A stretch of DNA of 14,221 nt from JAZDMK01 sp043800975 (GTDB taxonomy: Bacteria; Bacteroidota; Bacteroidia; Bacteroidales; JAHJDW01): assembly GCA_043800975.1 (NCBI GenBank), contig JAZDMK010000004.1:1-14221 (forward strand). Direction: 5' to 3'. Of this stretch, positions 1-7,608 are shown piece by piece. Each line of letters opens with the position of its first letter. The first letter of the stretch is position 1. The notes under the pieces were generated by a model. The model was not told where the DNA came from, searched no databases, and was given only the letters and a program-made list of their open reading frames with translations. Made by a program: the position numbers and the translations under genes.

Positions 1-21
1 TATGGGATGTTTTTTTTAAAA

Positions 22-53
22 TTGGTTGTGAAAAGAAAAAATGTTTATCTTTG
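22..53 (+). promoter_or_regulatory. Bacteroidetes-type promoter of rpmG
   Basis: A perfect -7 element, TATCTTTG (46-53), matches the Bacteroidetes consensus TAnnTTTG. TTG triplets at 22-24 and 26-28 lie 21 and 17 bases upstream and can serve as the -33 element. Transcription would begin near 60, leaving a leader of about 18 bases before the rpmG start at 78. It probably drives the L33 and DUF4295 pair. An upstream rpmB, common in this phylum, lies outside the window if present. Confidence 0.7.
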
Positions 54-77
54 CAGCCAATTTAAAAAATAAGCCCA

Positions 78-266
78 ATGGCAAAGAAGGGTAAAGAAGC
101 AAGGGTACAGGTAATTATGGAATGCACCGAACACAAGGCCAGTGGCATGCCCGGTACATCACGTTACATTACCACCAAGAACAAAAAGAACACCCCCGAC
201 AGGTTGGAACTGAAGAAATACAACCCCATCCTGAAAAAGTCAACCATTCATAAAGAAATTAAATAA
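78..266 (+). CDS. rpmG: 50S ribosomal protein L33
   Basis: This is a 62-residue basic protein of the large ribosomal subunit. The pattern RYITTKNKKNTPDRLELKKY (about residues 29-48), followed by NPILKKSTIHKEIK, matches the L33 core and tail. It has only one cysteine (C16), so it lacks the four-cysteine zinc site and belongs to the zinc-independent (C-minus) form, as in E. coli. The start codon lies just after a perfect promoter. Nine bases separate its stop from the DUF4295 gene, so the two are almost certainly co-transcribed. Length is normal for the family. Confidence 0.96.
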   Translation: MAKKGKEARVQVIMECTEHKASGMPGTSRYITTKNKKNTPDRLELKKYNPILKKSTIHKEIK

Positions 267-275
267 CAAAGTACA

Positions 276-434
276 ATGGCAAAGAAAGTTGTTGCAACCC
301 TGCAGTCTGGCGAAGGCAAAGAATACGCTAAGGTTATCAAAATGGTTAAATCACCCAAAACCGGTGCCTTTACTTTCAAAGAAGAAATCATCCATAAGGA
401 TCAGGTTAAAGAATTTTTTAACAACAAAAACTGA
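276..434 (+). CDS. DUF4295 family small basic protein
   Basis: This 52-residue protein begins MAKKVVATLQSGEGKEYAKV and ends KEFFNNKN, with a TGA stop at 432-434. I recognise it as DUF4295, a family largely confined to Bacteroidota and typically encoded directly after rpmG. It is lysine-rich and strongly conserved in that place, which fits a ribosome-associated role, but no function is demonstrated by this sequence. It lies nine bases after L33 and is followed by a strong terminator, so the operon is probably L33 plus this gene. It is short enough to be missed by ORF length cut-offs. Confidence in its being a real gene is high; confidence in its role is low. Confidence 0.92.
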   Translation: MAKKVVATLQSGEGKEYAKVIKMVKSPKTGAFTFKEEIIHKDQVKEFFNNKN

Positions 435-453
435 TCTTTTTTGAATAGAATCG

Positions 454-487
454 AAAGCTTTTCCGGTTACGGGAAAGCTTTTTTTTT
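454..487 (+). terminator. Intrinsic terminator after DUF4295
   Basis: An 11-base arm (454-464, AAAGCTTTTCC) pairs with 471-481 (GGGAAAGCTTT), with one G-T pair and a six-base loop. Uridine-encoding T bases continue to 487. This is a classic rho-independent terminator that ends the ribosomal-protein transcript before ftsY. Confidence 0.88.
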
Positions 488-507
488 GAATAAATCAATT
501 TATAGAA

Positions 508-1458
508 ATGGCACTTTTTGGAATATTTAACCGCGAAAAGAAGGAACGGCTCGACGAAGGTCTTTCGAAGAGCAGGGAAGGTTTCTTTACCCGCCTTGCG
601 AAAGCTGTAGCCGGAAAAACGCGCGTTGATGATGAAGTGCTGGACAATCTGGAAGAAGTACTGATTTCTTCTGATGTGGGTGTGAGTACTACGTTAAAAA
701 TTATTGAAAGAATTCAGAAACGTATTGCCCGAGAAAAATATTTCAGCACAGCTGAGCTAAACCCGATTTTACGGGAAGAAATTGTGGCCATGCTGGCAGA
801 AAATAATTCAAATGAAGAGTTTGACTTTACAAAACCACTTCCTTCAAGTCCATATGTTATAATGGTTGTAGGCGTTAATGGGGTTGGTAAAACAACCACC
901 ATTGGAAAACTGGCTCATCATTTTAAGCAGTCAGGGAAAAATGTTGTACTGGGTGCTGCTGATACATTCCGTGCTGCTGCTGTGGATCAACTTACAATCT
1001 GGGCCAAGCGCGTGGATGTTCCAATAATATCACAGGGAATGGGTGCCGATCCTGCATCTGTCGCTTTTGATACACTTACGGCTGCAAAATCGCGTGGCGC
1101 CGATGTTGTCATCATTGATACAGCGGGACGGCTGCACAACAAAATCAACCTGATGAATGAACTTTCAAAGGTGAAAAAGGTAATGCAGAAAGTGATTCTC
1201 GATGCTCCCCACGAAGTATTGCTTGTGCTGGATGCATCTACCGGTCAGAATGCGATTGAGCAGGCAAAACAGTTTTTACAGGCCACCGATGTTACTTCTC
1301 TTGCACTTACTAAACTTGATGGAACAGCTAAAGGCGGCGTAGTGATTGGGATTTCCGATCAGTTCAAAATTCCTGTAAAATATATTGGTGTTGGTGAAAA
1401 GCTGGAAGATCTGCAGGTCTTTAACCGTGCTGAGTTTGTAGACTCTTTTTTTAAATGA
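508..1458 (+). CDS. ftsY: Signal recognition particle receptor FtsY
   Basis: FtsY is the membrane-associated GTPase that docks SRP-ribosome complexes at the SecYEG translocon. The 316-residue protein has an N-terminal helical (N) domain (about 1-100) and the SRP-type G domain: P-loop GVNGVGKTT (122-130), DTFRAAA (152-158), DTAGR (204-208), TKLDG (268-272) and the FtsY-typical GVGEKLEDL (294-302). It ends FNRAEFVDSFF, as FtsY proteins do. The long acidic A domain of E. coli FtsY is absent, which is normal for this phylum. It starts 20 bases after a strong terminator, so it needs either read-through or its own promoter; I see no clear TAnnTTTG box before it. Its stop overlaps the start of rimO (ATGA), suggesting translational coupling. 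Confidence 0.97.
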   Translation: MALFGIFNREKKERLDEGLSKSREGFFTRLAKAVAGKTRVDDEVLDNLEEVLISSDVGVSTTLKIIERIQKRIAREKYFSTAELNPILREEIVAMLAENNSNEEFDFTKPLPSSPYVIMVVGVNGVGKTTTIGKLAHHFKQSGKNVVLGAADTFRAAAVDQLTIWAKRVDVPIISQGMGADPASVAFDTLTAAKSRGADVVIIDTAGRLHNKINLMNELSKVKKVMQKVILDAPHEVLLVLDASTGQNAIEQAKQFLQATDVTSLALTKLDGTAKGGVVIGISDQFKIPVKYIGVGEKLEDLQVFNRAEFVDSFFK

Positions 1459-2753
1459 TCCTGCTTCAAAAATCATTGAAGATTGCCGTTGTAACACTGG
1501 GCTGTTCTAAAAACCGTGTTGATTCTGAACATTTGGCTGCTGCGCTTATATCTGCCGGACATCGTGTTGCGCACGAGCCATCCTGGAAAAAAATGGATGT
1601 GGCGATTGTAAACACCTGCGGATTTATTTTGGATTCAAAAAAAGAATCAATCGACGCCATTCTTACGCTGCTTGATGAAAAGAAAAATGGCAATCTAAAG
1701 CAGGTTATCGTATACGGATGTCTGGCGCAGCGATACAAGGATGAACTGAAAAATGAAATGAATGATGTGGATGCTTTTTTTGGCGTGGCATCAGAAAAGC
1801 AAATTCTTGAATTTTTAAAAACACCATTTTCGAAACTTACAGGCCGCTTTATATCTACGCCTTCTCATTATGCTTATTTGAAAATTGCTGAAGGATGCAA
1901 CCGTCAGTGTTCGTTCTGTGCAATACCAGGTATTCGTGGAAAATATATTTCAACACCCGAAAAAGTTTTAATCAGAGAAGCTGAAATGCTTGCTGATAAG
2001 GGTGTGAAAGAATTAATTCTGATTGCACAAGACCTGACGTATTATGGTCTTGAAGTGAAAGAAAAAGGTAGATTTGAAAGACTGATTAATCAATTATGCA
2101 AAATAAGCGGCATTGAATGGATTCGTCTTCAATATGGCTATCCTGCAGCATTCCCTTTGCCTCTGCTAGACTTAATCAAAGACCAACCTAAGGTATGCAA
2201 TTACCTCGATATTCCTTTTCAACATATAAACGACCGGATTTTAAAATCCATGCGTAGAAATATTACCTCCAAACAAACCTATGCATTGATTGAGAAAATC
2301 AGAAGGAAATTGCCTGATACTGCTTTACGCACGACCCTGATTTCAGGTTATCCCGGTGAAACAATGCAGGAACATGAAGAACTATTATCGTTTGTTAAGG
2401 AAGTGCGTTTTGAACGTATGGGCGTCTTTTCCTATTCCCATGAAGAAGGGACACCTGCGTTTTCGCTGAATGATGATGTTGTTCAAAAGGAGAAGAGAAG
2501 GCGTGTAGCTCAAATAATGAAAGCACAGCAAAAAATATCTTCACAAATTAACCAATCAATTATTGGATTAACGATTCCGGCTATTTGCGACAGGCTGGAA
2601 GGTGAATATTATATTTGTCGTTCCCAATGGGATTCGCCGGAAATTGATGGAGAAATTCTGGTATCGCAGAAGAAGAAACTGAAGCAAGGAAACATCTATC
2701 AGATTAAAATTACAGGAGCTTTTGAATTCGATCTGGTAGGTGATGTTTTGTAA
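1455..2753 (+). CDS. rimO: Ribosomal protein S12 methylthiotransferase RimO
   Basis: RimO is a radical-SAM enzyme with two [4Fe-4S] clusters that adds a methylthio group to the conserved aspartate of ribosomal protein S12. The 432-residue protein shows all three parts. The N-terminal MTTase domain has cluster cysteines C17 (TLGCSKNRVDSE), C55 (NTCGF) and C89 (YGCLAQRY). The radical-SAM domain has CNRQCSFC (C148, C152, C155), with LDIPFQH (251-257) and SGYPGET (297-303). A C-terminal TRAM domain covers about 365-432. The stretch RSQWDSPEIDG (389-399) favours RimO over MiaB. The ATG overlaps the ftsY stop by four bases. An ftsY-rimO pair is common in Bacteroidota. Confidence 0.96.
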   Translation: MILLQKSLKIAVVTLGCSKNRVDSEHLAAALISAGHRVAHEPSWKKMDVAIVNTCGFILDSKKESIDAILTLLDEKKNGNLKQVIVYGCLAQRYKDELKNEMNDVDAFFGVASEKQILEFLKTPFSKLTGRFISTPSHYAYLKIAEGCNRQCSFCAIPGIRGKYISTPEKVLIREAEMLADKGVKELILIAQDLTYYGLEVKEKGRFERLINQLCKISGIEWIRLQYGYPAAFPLPLLDLIKDQPKVCNYLDIPFQHINDRILKSMRRNITSKQTYALIEKIRRKLPDTALRTTLISGYPGETMQEHEELLSFVKEVRFERMGVFSYSHEEGTPAFSLNDDVVQKEKRRRVAQIMKAQQKISSQINQSIIGLTIPAICDRLEGEYYICRSQWDSPEIDGEILVSQKKKLKQGNIYQIKITGAFEFDLVGDVL

Positions 2754-2760
2754 AATTACA

Positions 2761-2794
2761 TTTGGGTGAGAATTCTAAATATTTTCTACCTTCG
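2761..2794 (+). promoter_or_regulatory. Possible promoter of the M90 peptidase gene
   Basis: TACCTTCG (2787-2794) differs from the Bacteroidetes -7 consensus TAnnTTTG at one base, and TTTG at 2761-2764 lies 22 bases upstream as a candidate -33 element. Initiation near 2801 would leave a leader of only about 11 bases before the GTG start. The match is imperfect, so this is tentative. Confidence 0.33.
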
Positions 2795-2811
2795 CTTTCA
2801 AATAATATACT

Positions 2812-4239
2812 GTGTTTAGATTTGGTCTTGGAATATTAATCGCCTTTCTGCTTGCATATTTACTGGTGTACATACTAGGCAGGGTGAAACCCTTTATCCT
2901 TCGTGTTTTTCAACAAATCGAATTTCTTTTTGCAGGCGATCAGCAGATAAAAAAGGAAAAATATTTCAAAGTTCTGAATGAGAAAAATTCATATTTCAAA
3001 GCATTATCTGAAAAAGGGAAAAATAAATTCGTATACCGGACAGAACGTTTTGCAAGGATACGTGATTTTGAAACGCGTGAGGGTCTTGAGTTAACTGAAG
3101 AAATGAAAATCCTTATTTCTGCTTCAGCGGTTCAATTATCATTTGGCTTGAGGAAATTTAAGCTTCCGAAATTCACTACAATTATAATCTATCCTGATAT
3201 TTACTATTTCGCGTCCCGAGAAGAATTTCATCGAGGAACGACTTCTTCTGATGGAGAAATTATTTTGTCGTGGAAGCATTTTAATGAAGGCTATCATATA
3301 GCAAACGATGGAATGAATCTGGGTTTGCACGAAATGACGCATGCCCTGCAATTTGACTACGAACTCGGAAAAAGTTTTGATTTATACTTTAGCAGTGAAT
3401 ATGAAAAGTTCAGCAATGAAAGTCTAAATGAGTTCGAAAATATTGTGAGCGGAAAAATAGATTTTTTCAGGGAATATGCTTCTACCAATATTCATGAATT
3501 TTTTGCTGTATGCGTAGAGTCTTTTTTTGAACGTTCTGCAGAAATGCAGAAAGTACTGCCTGGTTTGTATTTGCGTATGTGTCTTTTACTAAATCAGGAT
3601 CCTTTGAATGATAAGGATGATTATCTGATGATTGAGTCTGTTTTAGAAAAAAGAAGTGTCGACCATTACGCAACCAGAGAAGTTTTAGAAGTTAGTAAAA
3701 GTTATAAAAACAGGCCCTGGCACTGGTCGCTCACGATTGCCATTCTTGGAATATTTCCATCGTTAATTATAATAACCGGATTGGTTGGTGTTGTTTTAAT
3801 TCCACTTCCCGATCTTTTCATTTTTATCCTGATTACCTCAGTGGCTGCTTTTCTTTTGCAGCACCGCTATTTTGTAAAAACGGTTCAGCTGAGTACACCT
3901 TTGTATGTGTTTTATTGTATTACCGGGGTTGCATTAAATCTGATCATGCTGATGATGTCAATCAATTTTTATTTCCGAACCGGTGAAATTATTGCAAAGA
4001 AATACAAAGTGAAAAGTGCCGTTATGGTTAATACTGTAAATTCTCCGCAGGGCACTAAGGATTTTCAAATTCAGTTGGCAGCACCTTTTTATTCAAAAAT
4101 TAACATGACCGCATTCGCTAAGCCTGATTTCAGCTTAAGCCTTGATACAATTATTGTATTCACTCAAAAGGGTGTACTTGGTTATCCCGTTTACCTAAAC
4201 GCAGAAATGGTTTATCACCCGATTTCACAAAAAAAATAA
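2812..4239 (+). CDS. Membrane-anchored MtfA-like (M90) zinc peptidase
   Basis: This 475-residue protein starts with GTG; the next in-frame ATG is near residue 98, inside the conserved region, so GTG is preferred. A transmembrane helix covers about 4-23. The central domain (about 75-285) resembles MtfA (peptidase family M90): HEMTH (H173, E174, H177) supplies the zinc ligands and catalytic glutamate, and HEFFAVCVESFFE (228-240) matches the second MtfA signature, where E229 is the likely third ligand. E. coli MtfA is a soluble protein of about 265 residues that binds the repressor Mlc. Here, about three more hydrophobic segments (roughly 306-330, 333-350, 362-387) and an 85-residue unrecognised tail follow the peptidase domain. 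The active site is probably cytoplasmic or membrane-proximal; topology is inferred. The substrate is unknown. The next gene has its own promoter. Confidence 0.82.
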   Translation: MFRFGLGILIAFLLAYLLVYILGRVKPFILRVFQQIEFLFAGDQQIKKEKYFKVLNEKNSYFKALSEKGKNKFVYRTERFARIRDFETREGLELTEEMKILISASAVQLSFGLRKFKLPKFTTIIIYPDIYYFASREEFHRGTTSSDGEIILSWKHFNEGYHIANDGMNLGLHEMTHALQFDYELGKSFDLYFSSEYEKFSNESLNEFENIVSGKIDFFREYASTNIHEFFAVCVESFFERSAEMQKVLPGLYLRMCLLLNQDPLNDKDDYLMIESVLEKRSVDHYATREVLEVSKSYKNRPWHWSLTIAILGIFPSLIIITGLVGVVLIPLPDLFIFILITSVAAFLLQHRYFVKTVQLSTPLYVFYCITGVALNLIMLMMSINFYFRTGEIIAKKYKVKSAVMVNTVNSPQGTKDFQIQLAAPFYSKINMTAFAKPDFSLSLDTIIVFTQKGVLGYPVYLNAEMVYHPISQKK

Positions 4240-4243
4240 AAAC

Positions 4244-4273
4244 TTGTATTTTGCATTTGTTTTTGTAAATTTG
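4244..4273 (+). promoter_or_regulatory. Bacteroidetes-type promoter of the SPFH-GYF gene
   Basis: TAAATTTG (4266-4273) is a perfect TAnnTTTG -7 element, and TTG at 4244-4246 is a -33 element with the favoured 19-base spacer. Initiation near 4280 gives a leader of about 18 bases before the ATG at 4298. It is the best promoter in the window and probably drives the SPFH gene and the following lipoprotein gene. Confidence 0.75.
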
Positions 4274-4297
4274 AACTGTTAAAACGCAAAAAACAAT

Positions 4298-5407
4298 ATG
4301 GGACTCTTATCAAAACTTAAAGGTGAATTTATTGATATCGTCGAATGGCTTGATGATACCAATGATACGTTAGTATGGCGCTTTCCGCGTTATGAAAACG
4401 AAATAAAATATGGTGCTAAGCTCGTGGTTCGTGAATCACAAAACGCAGCATTTGTCAACGAAGGTCAGCTGGCCGATGTGTTTACACCCGGCACTTTCAC
4501 ACTGGAAACGCAGAATGTTCCAATTCTTTCAACTCTAAAAGGATGGAAATATGGTTTTCATAGCCCGTTCAAAGCAGAGGTTTATTTCTGCAGCATGCGT
4601 CAGTTTACCGATCGCAAATGGGGTACAAAAAATCCTGTGATGATGCGTGACCCTGAATTCGGGCCTATCCGCCTTCGTGCCTTCGGAAGTTATGCATTCA
4701 AAGTAAAAGATCCTGCTAAGCTGATCCGTCAGTGTGCCGGTACGGATGCTAAATTCTCCACAGAGGAAATTACAGAACAGTTAAAAAACATCATCATTAC
4801 CCGTTTCACCGATACCATTGCAGAAAGCAAAATTCCTGCGTTGGATCTCGCTGCGAAGTATGATGAGTTTTCAGAAATTCTGAAAACTAAAATCAACCCG
4901 GAATACGATGAGTATGGTTTGGAATTAACCAAGCTTCTTATCGAAAACATTTCCTTCCCGCCTGAAGTTGAAAAAGCGATTGATAGCAGAAGCAGCATGG
5001 GTGTTATTGGAAATCTGAACCAATACATGCAATACCAGACTGCACAGTCGATTGAAACAGCAGCAGCTAATCCCGGTGGTTTAGCAGCCGGCGGTATGGG
5101 CATGGGAATGGGCTTTGCCATGGCAAACCAGATGGGCCAGAATATGAATAACCCGCAACAGCAGGGACCACCACCTCCTCCAGTTCCACAACAGGTAATG
5201 TATTACGTTCTTGTGAACGGTGCTCAACAGGGGCCTTTTGGAGAAACTGCATTGCAGCAAATGGTACAGCAAGGAACGCTGAAAACAGATACAATGGTTT
5301 GGAAACAAGGTATGCCATCTTGGGTTCCTGCAAACCAATGTCCCGACCTGACGAATGTGTTCAATTCTGTTCCACCTCCACCTCCGCCACCTGTTCCTAA
5401 TCCATGA
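4298..5407 (+). CDS. SPFH/band-7 protein with C-terminal GYF_2 domain (YdjI-like)
   Basis: The 369-residue protein has no signal peptide or clear membrane helix. Residues about 1-235 form an SPFH domain of the YdjI / 'virion core protein' type; WRFPRYENEIKYGAKLVVRE (27-46) and FTPGTFTLET (62-71) are characteristic. A linker rich in Gly, Met, Gln and Ala (about 235-290) leads to a five-proline tract (291-295). A GYF_2 domain follows (about 302-356: YYVLVNGAQQGPFG, then VWKQGMPSWVPA), and then a seven-proline tract (359-365) at the C-terminus. Many YdjI relatives end in a zinc ribbon; here GYF_2 takes that place. SPFH proteins form membrane-associated oligomers; YdjI of B. subtilis helps link PspA to the membrane. 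GYF domains usually bind proline-rich peptides, so the molecule may self-associate. The lipoprotein gene follows after 37 bases. Confidence 0.86.
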   Translation: MGLLSKLKGEFIDIVEWLDDTNDTLVWRFPRYENEIKYGAKLVVRESQNAAFVNEGQLADVFTPGTFTLETQNVPILSTLKGWKYGFHSPFKAEVYFCSMRQFTDRKWGTKNPVMMRDPEFGPIRLRAFGSYAFKVKDPAKLIRQCAGTDAKFSTEEITEQLKNIIITRFTDTIAESKIPALDLAAKYDEFSEILKTKINPEYDEYGLELTKLLIENISFPPEVEKAIDSRSSMGVIGNLNQYMQYQTAQSIETAAANPGGLAAGGMGMGMGFAMANQMGQNMNNPQQQGPPPPPVPQQVMYYVLVNGAQQGPFGETALQQMVQQGTLKTDTMVWKQGMPSWVPANQCPDLTNVFNSVPPPPPPPVPNP

Positions 5408-5444
5408 TGAATAATTTGTAAATGTTTAACCAATCAATACACCA

Positions 5445-6155
5445 ATGAAAAAAGTTTTAATTTTCTCTGCTGCTGCACTGGCAATGCTTTTTATTACCAG
5501 CTGCGGAAAATGGATTGCTCCTCCGTACACCAACGTGAGCAAAATAATCACAGTAAAAAATGGAATGGGTATCGAACAGGTGAATGCTGCTTTAGGTATT
5601 GAACCTTATGATGTTTATCACATTCAGGAAGACGGAAGTTCTGTTTTAGTATACAACTATCGTTTAAAAGACCGCAGAATGACTGTCCCCATTTTTTATA
5701 ATGCAAAAGAACGCGCAATTCGTGGTGACGAAAGTTCTCAGACACAAGGTAACGTTTGGTATGGAAGCGCAGCACGTCTTTATGTTCTGTTAAAAGACGG
5801 GAAAGTTAAATCTATGGTTACTGATGCAGGTCGTGAAGATGCTCAGTACCTCTTGCTGACGAACAACAATATTCAAACGATCTCAAAAGAGGAGTTAGTT
5901 ACACTTTCCAAACAGGATAATGCTGTAAACTATATGTTTATTAACAGCAAAGAAGAATTAAAGAGCCTGCAATTGCCCGGAAATAATGCCAATGCGAATC
6001 CTAAATCAATTGTAATTCCAACAAATGTTAGTGGTGATGCTAAAAAAGGTGGCTCTTTTATGCAGAAAAAATCAAGAGTTTCTGCTAAAAAGATTCCTTG
6101 TTATATCCTTTTCCCTCCTTTCCTTGTTATTGATTTACTTTCGAAGAAAAGATAA
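5445..6155 (+). CDS. Predicted lipoprotein with BamE/SmpA-like region
   Basis: The 236-residue protein has a lipoprotein signal: MKK, a hydrophobic stretch, then the lipobox FITSC with the lipidated cysteine at C20. Residues about 35-75 (KNGMGIEQVNAALGIEP, then hydrophobic strands ending VYNYRLKD) resemble the helix-helix-sheet start of BamE/SmpA-type domains, often found in small outer-membrane lipoproteins; this is a pattern resemblance only. A second beta-rich part includes VLLKDGKVKSMVTDAGRED (114-132). The C-terminus is basic, with a hydrophobic patch (218-232). No enzyme motif is seen. It follows the SPFH-GYF gene by 37 bases without a convincing -7 box between them, so the two are probably co-transcribed. 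A strong terminator begins seven bases after its stop. Confidence 0.78.
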   Translation: MKKVLIFSAAALAMLFITSCGKWIAPPYTNVSKIITVKNGMGIEQVNAALGIEPYDVYHIQEDGSSVLVYNYRLKDRRMTVPIFYNAKERAIRGDESSQTQGNVWYGSAARLYVLLKDGKVKSMVTDAGREDAQYLLLTNNNIQTISKEELVTLSKQDNAVNYMFINSKEELKSLQLPGNNANANPKSIVIPTNVSGDAKKGGSFMQKKSRVSAKKIPCYILFPPFLVIDLLSKKR

Positions 6156-6161
6156 ATTATC

Positions 6162-6195
6162 AAAAGGCTGCATTTATGAATGCAGCCTTTTTTTT
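6162..6195 (+). terminator. Strong intrinsic terminator after the lipoprotein gene
   Basis: A perfect 13-base stem (6162-6174 with 6179-6191) encloses the four-base loop TATG and runs into a T tract ending at 6195. It ends the SPFH-lipoprotein transcript. Only 12 bases separate the T tract from the ATG of the caspase-like gene at 6208. Confidence 0.92.
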
Positions 6196-6207
6196 AAACT
6201 TTTTGAT

Positions 6208-7527
6208 ATGAAAAAACTATTGTTATTTTTTTGTTTTATTGGCTTGTTTGTTACAAACACCAATGCTCAAAATGGCTTTACGATTCACATCTATCGACCC
6301 AATAAATCGTTTACAGGTATTGTGAAATTTAAGTTGTTTCTGAACAACAAAGAAATCGGAATGGTTGAAAAAGGCACCCGTGCCGAATGCAAGGTTTTTT
6401 CAGCAGGAAAATATGAAATAAGATTAGATGGTTATTCAATGGGGCGGGAAGAAGGCCTTGATTGCCAAAATACTTTTTTTGTAACAACACCGCGCCCTTA
6501 TTATTTTAAAATCTTTTCCACTAACAATGCATGGAAAATTATTGAAGTTTCGAAGTCTCTTGCGGAACCGGAAATAGCTGAAATTAATAAAAAAGAGAAT
6601 ATTTTAGAGTTTTCAGAAGATCCCAATGACCCCTTTAATCCATCAACTGCTTTTGATGTAAAAAAGAATCCTGTTGTCAATAATGTGGTGACGGAAGTAA
6701 CGCCTATTCAGCAACCACTGGAGCCTTCAGAAACGGATAAAAATATTCCCCTTGCGTCTAAAGAAAACCCAAACCTTTTTGCACTGATTATTGGTAATGA
6801 GGATTACAAAACCTATCAGACAGATTTGGGATCGGAAGCCAATGTTGACTTTGCTGTAAATGATGCGAAAGTTTTTACTGAATACGTTAAAAAAACATTA
6901 GGTGCTCCTTCGGATAATGTCACTCTTCTTACAAATGCTACCTCAGCTAAGATTAGTCAGGAACTTTCCAAGCTTACAAAAATTATTGAAGTGTATGAAG
7001 GGAAAGCTGAAATCATCTTCTTCTATGCCGGTCATGGCTTACCGGATGAAAATTCAAAAGAACCTTTTTTGATTCCTGTTGATGTAAGCGGAAAAGATTT
7101 ACAGTATGCTATTAAATTAGAAAATATTTACAAAGGTTTAACACAATTCCCTGCCAAAAGAGTTACTGTATTTCTGGATGCTTGCTTCAGTGGCGGTGCG
7201 CGCAATGCCAATTTGATTTCTGCAAGAGCTATGCGTATCAATCCCAAAGAACAAAGTCTGGGCGGTAATTTGATCGTGTTTTCATCATCCAGTGGAGACG
7301 AATCATCACTTGCATTTAAAGATAAACAACATGGATTGTTTACTTACTTTCTGTTAAAAAAAATACAGGATACCAAAGGAAACTTAACATATAAAGAACT
7401 TGCCGATTTCATTGCCTCAGAGGTGAAGAAAAAATCGGTGGTGAAAAACAATAAAGTTCAAACTCCGCAAATTAAAGTCAGCCCCGACATTCAATCTGTT
7501 TGGGAAAAATGGCCTGTGCGTCCGTGA
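6208..7527 (+). CDS. Exported caspase-family (C14) cysteine peptidase
   Basis: With the ATG at 6208 the protein is 439 residues and begins with a signal peptide (MKKLLLFFCF to NTNA, residue 20). An in-frame start at 6025 would overlap the lipoprotein gene and a terminator and would bury the signal peptide, so it is rejected. Residues about 22-115 form a beta-rich region of unknown type, then an acidic, Pro-rich linker (about 117-187). The caspase-fold domain (188-439) begins NPNLFALIIGNEDY, with catalytic His in FFYAGHG (H276) and catalytic Cys in VFLDACFSGG (C326); the SSSSGDES stretch follows. Both catalytic residues are intact. The family cleaves after basic or acidic residues depending on subgroup; specificity cannot be read here. 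The leader implies action in the periplasm or outside the cell. No T9SS sorting domain is visible. Confidence 0.9.
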   Translation: MKKLLLFFCFIGLFVTNTNAQNGFTIHIYRPNKSFTGIVKFKLFLNNKEIGMVEKGTRAECKVFSAGKYEIRLDGYSMGREEGLDCQNTFFVTTPRPYYFKIFSTNNAWKIIEVSKSLAEPEIAEINKKENILEFSEDPNDPFNPSTAFDVKKNPVVNNVVTEVTPIQQPLEPSETDKNIPLASKENPNLFALIIGNEDYKTYQTDLGSEANVDFAVNDAKVFTEYVKKTLGAPSDNVTLLTNATSAKISQELSKLTKIIEVYEGKAEIIFFYAGHGLPDENSKEPFLIPVDVSGKDLQYAIKLENIYKGLTQFPAKRVTVFLDACFSGGARNANLISARAMRINPKEQSLGGNLIVFSSSSGDESSLAFKDKQHGLFTYFLLKKIQDTKGNLTYKELADFIASEVKKKSVVKNNKVQTPQIKVSPDIQSVWEKWPVRP

Positions 7528-7608
7528 TATTCTTATAGCTATTTCCTCAATTTAAGTTTTAAAAAATGTTAAAGCATTTTCATTTTACTGCTTTGACCGT
7601 TTTTTTTA

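Noticed and set aside
4729..5121. Opposite-strand open frame of 130 codons inside the SPFH-GYF gene
   Set aside because: It lies entirely under a well-supported domain-containing gene, has no recognisable motifs, and its Pro/Ala/Met-rich part mirrors the Gly/Met/Ala linker on the other strand.
6025..6207. In-frame upstream start for the caspase gene that would give a 500-residue protein
   Set aside because: It overlaps the lipoprotein gene and the strong terminator, and it places a normal signal peptide at residue 62. The ATG at 6208 explains the sequence better.
7563..7580. Possible terminator after the caspase gene (AAAATG pairing with CATTTT)
   Set aside because: The six-pair stem is almost entirely A-T, the loop is six bases and no T tract follows directly. 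It is too weak to call.
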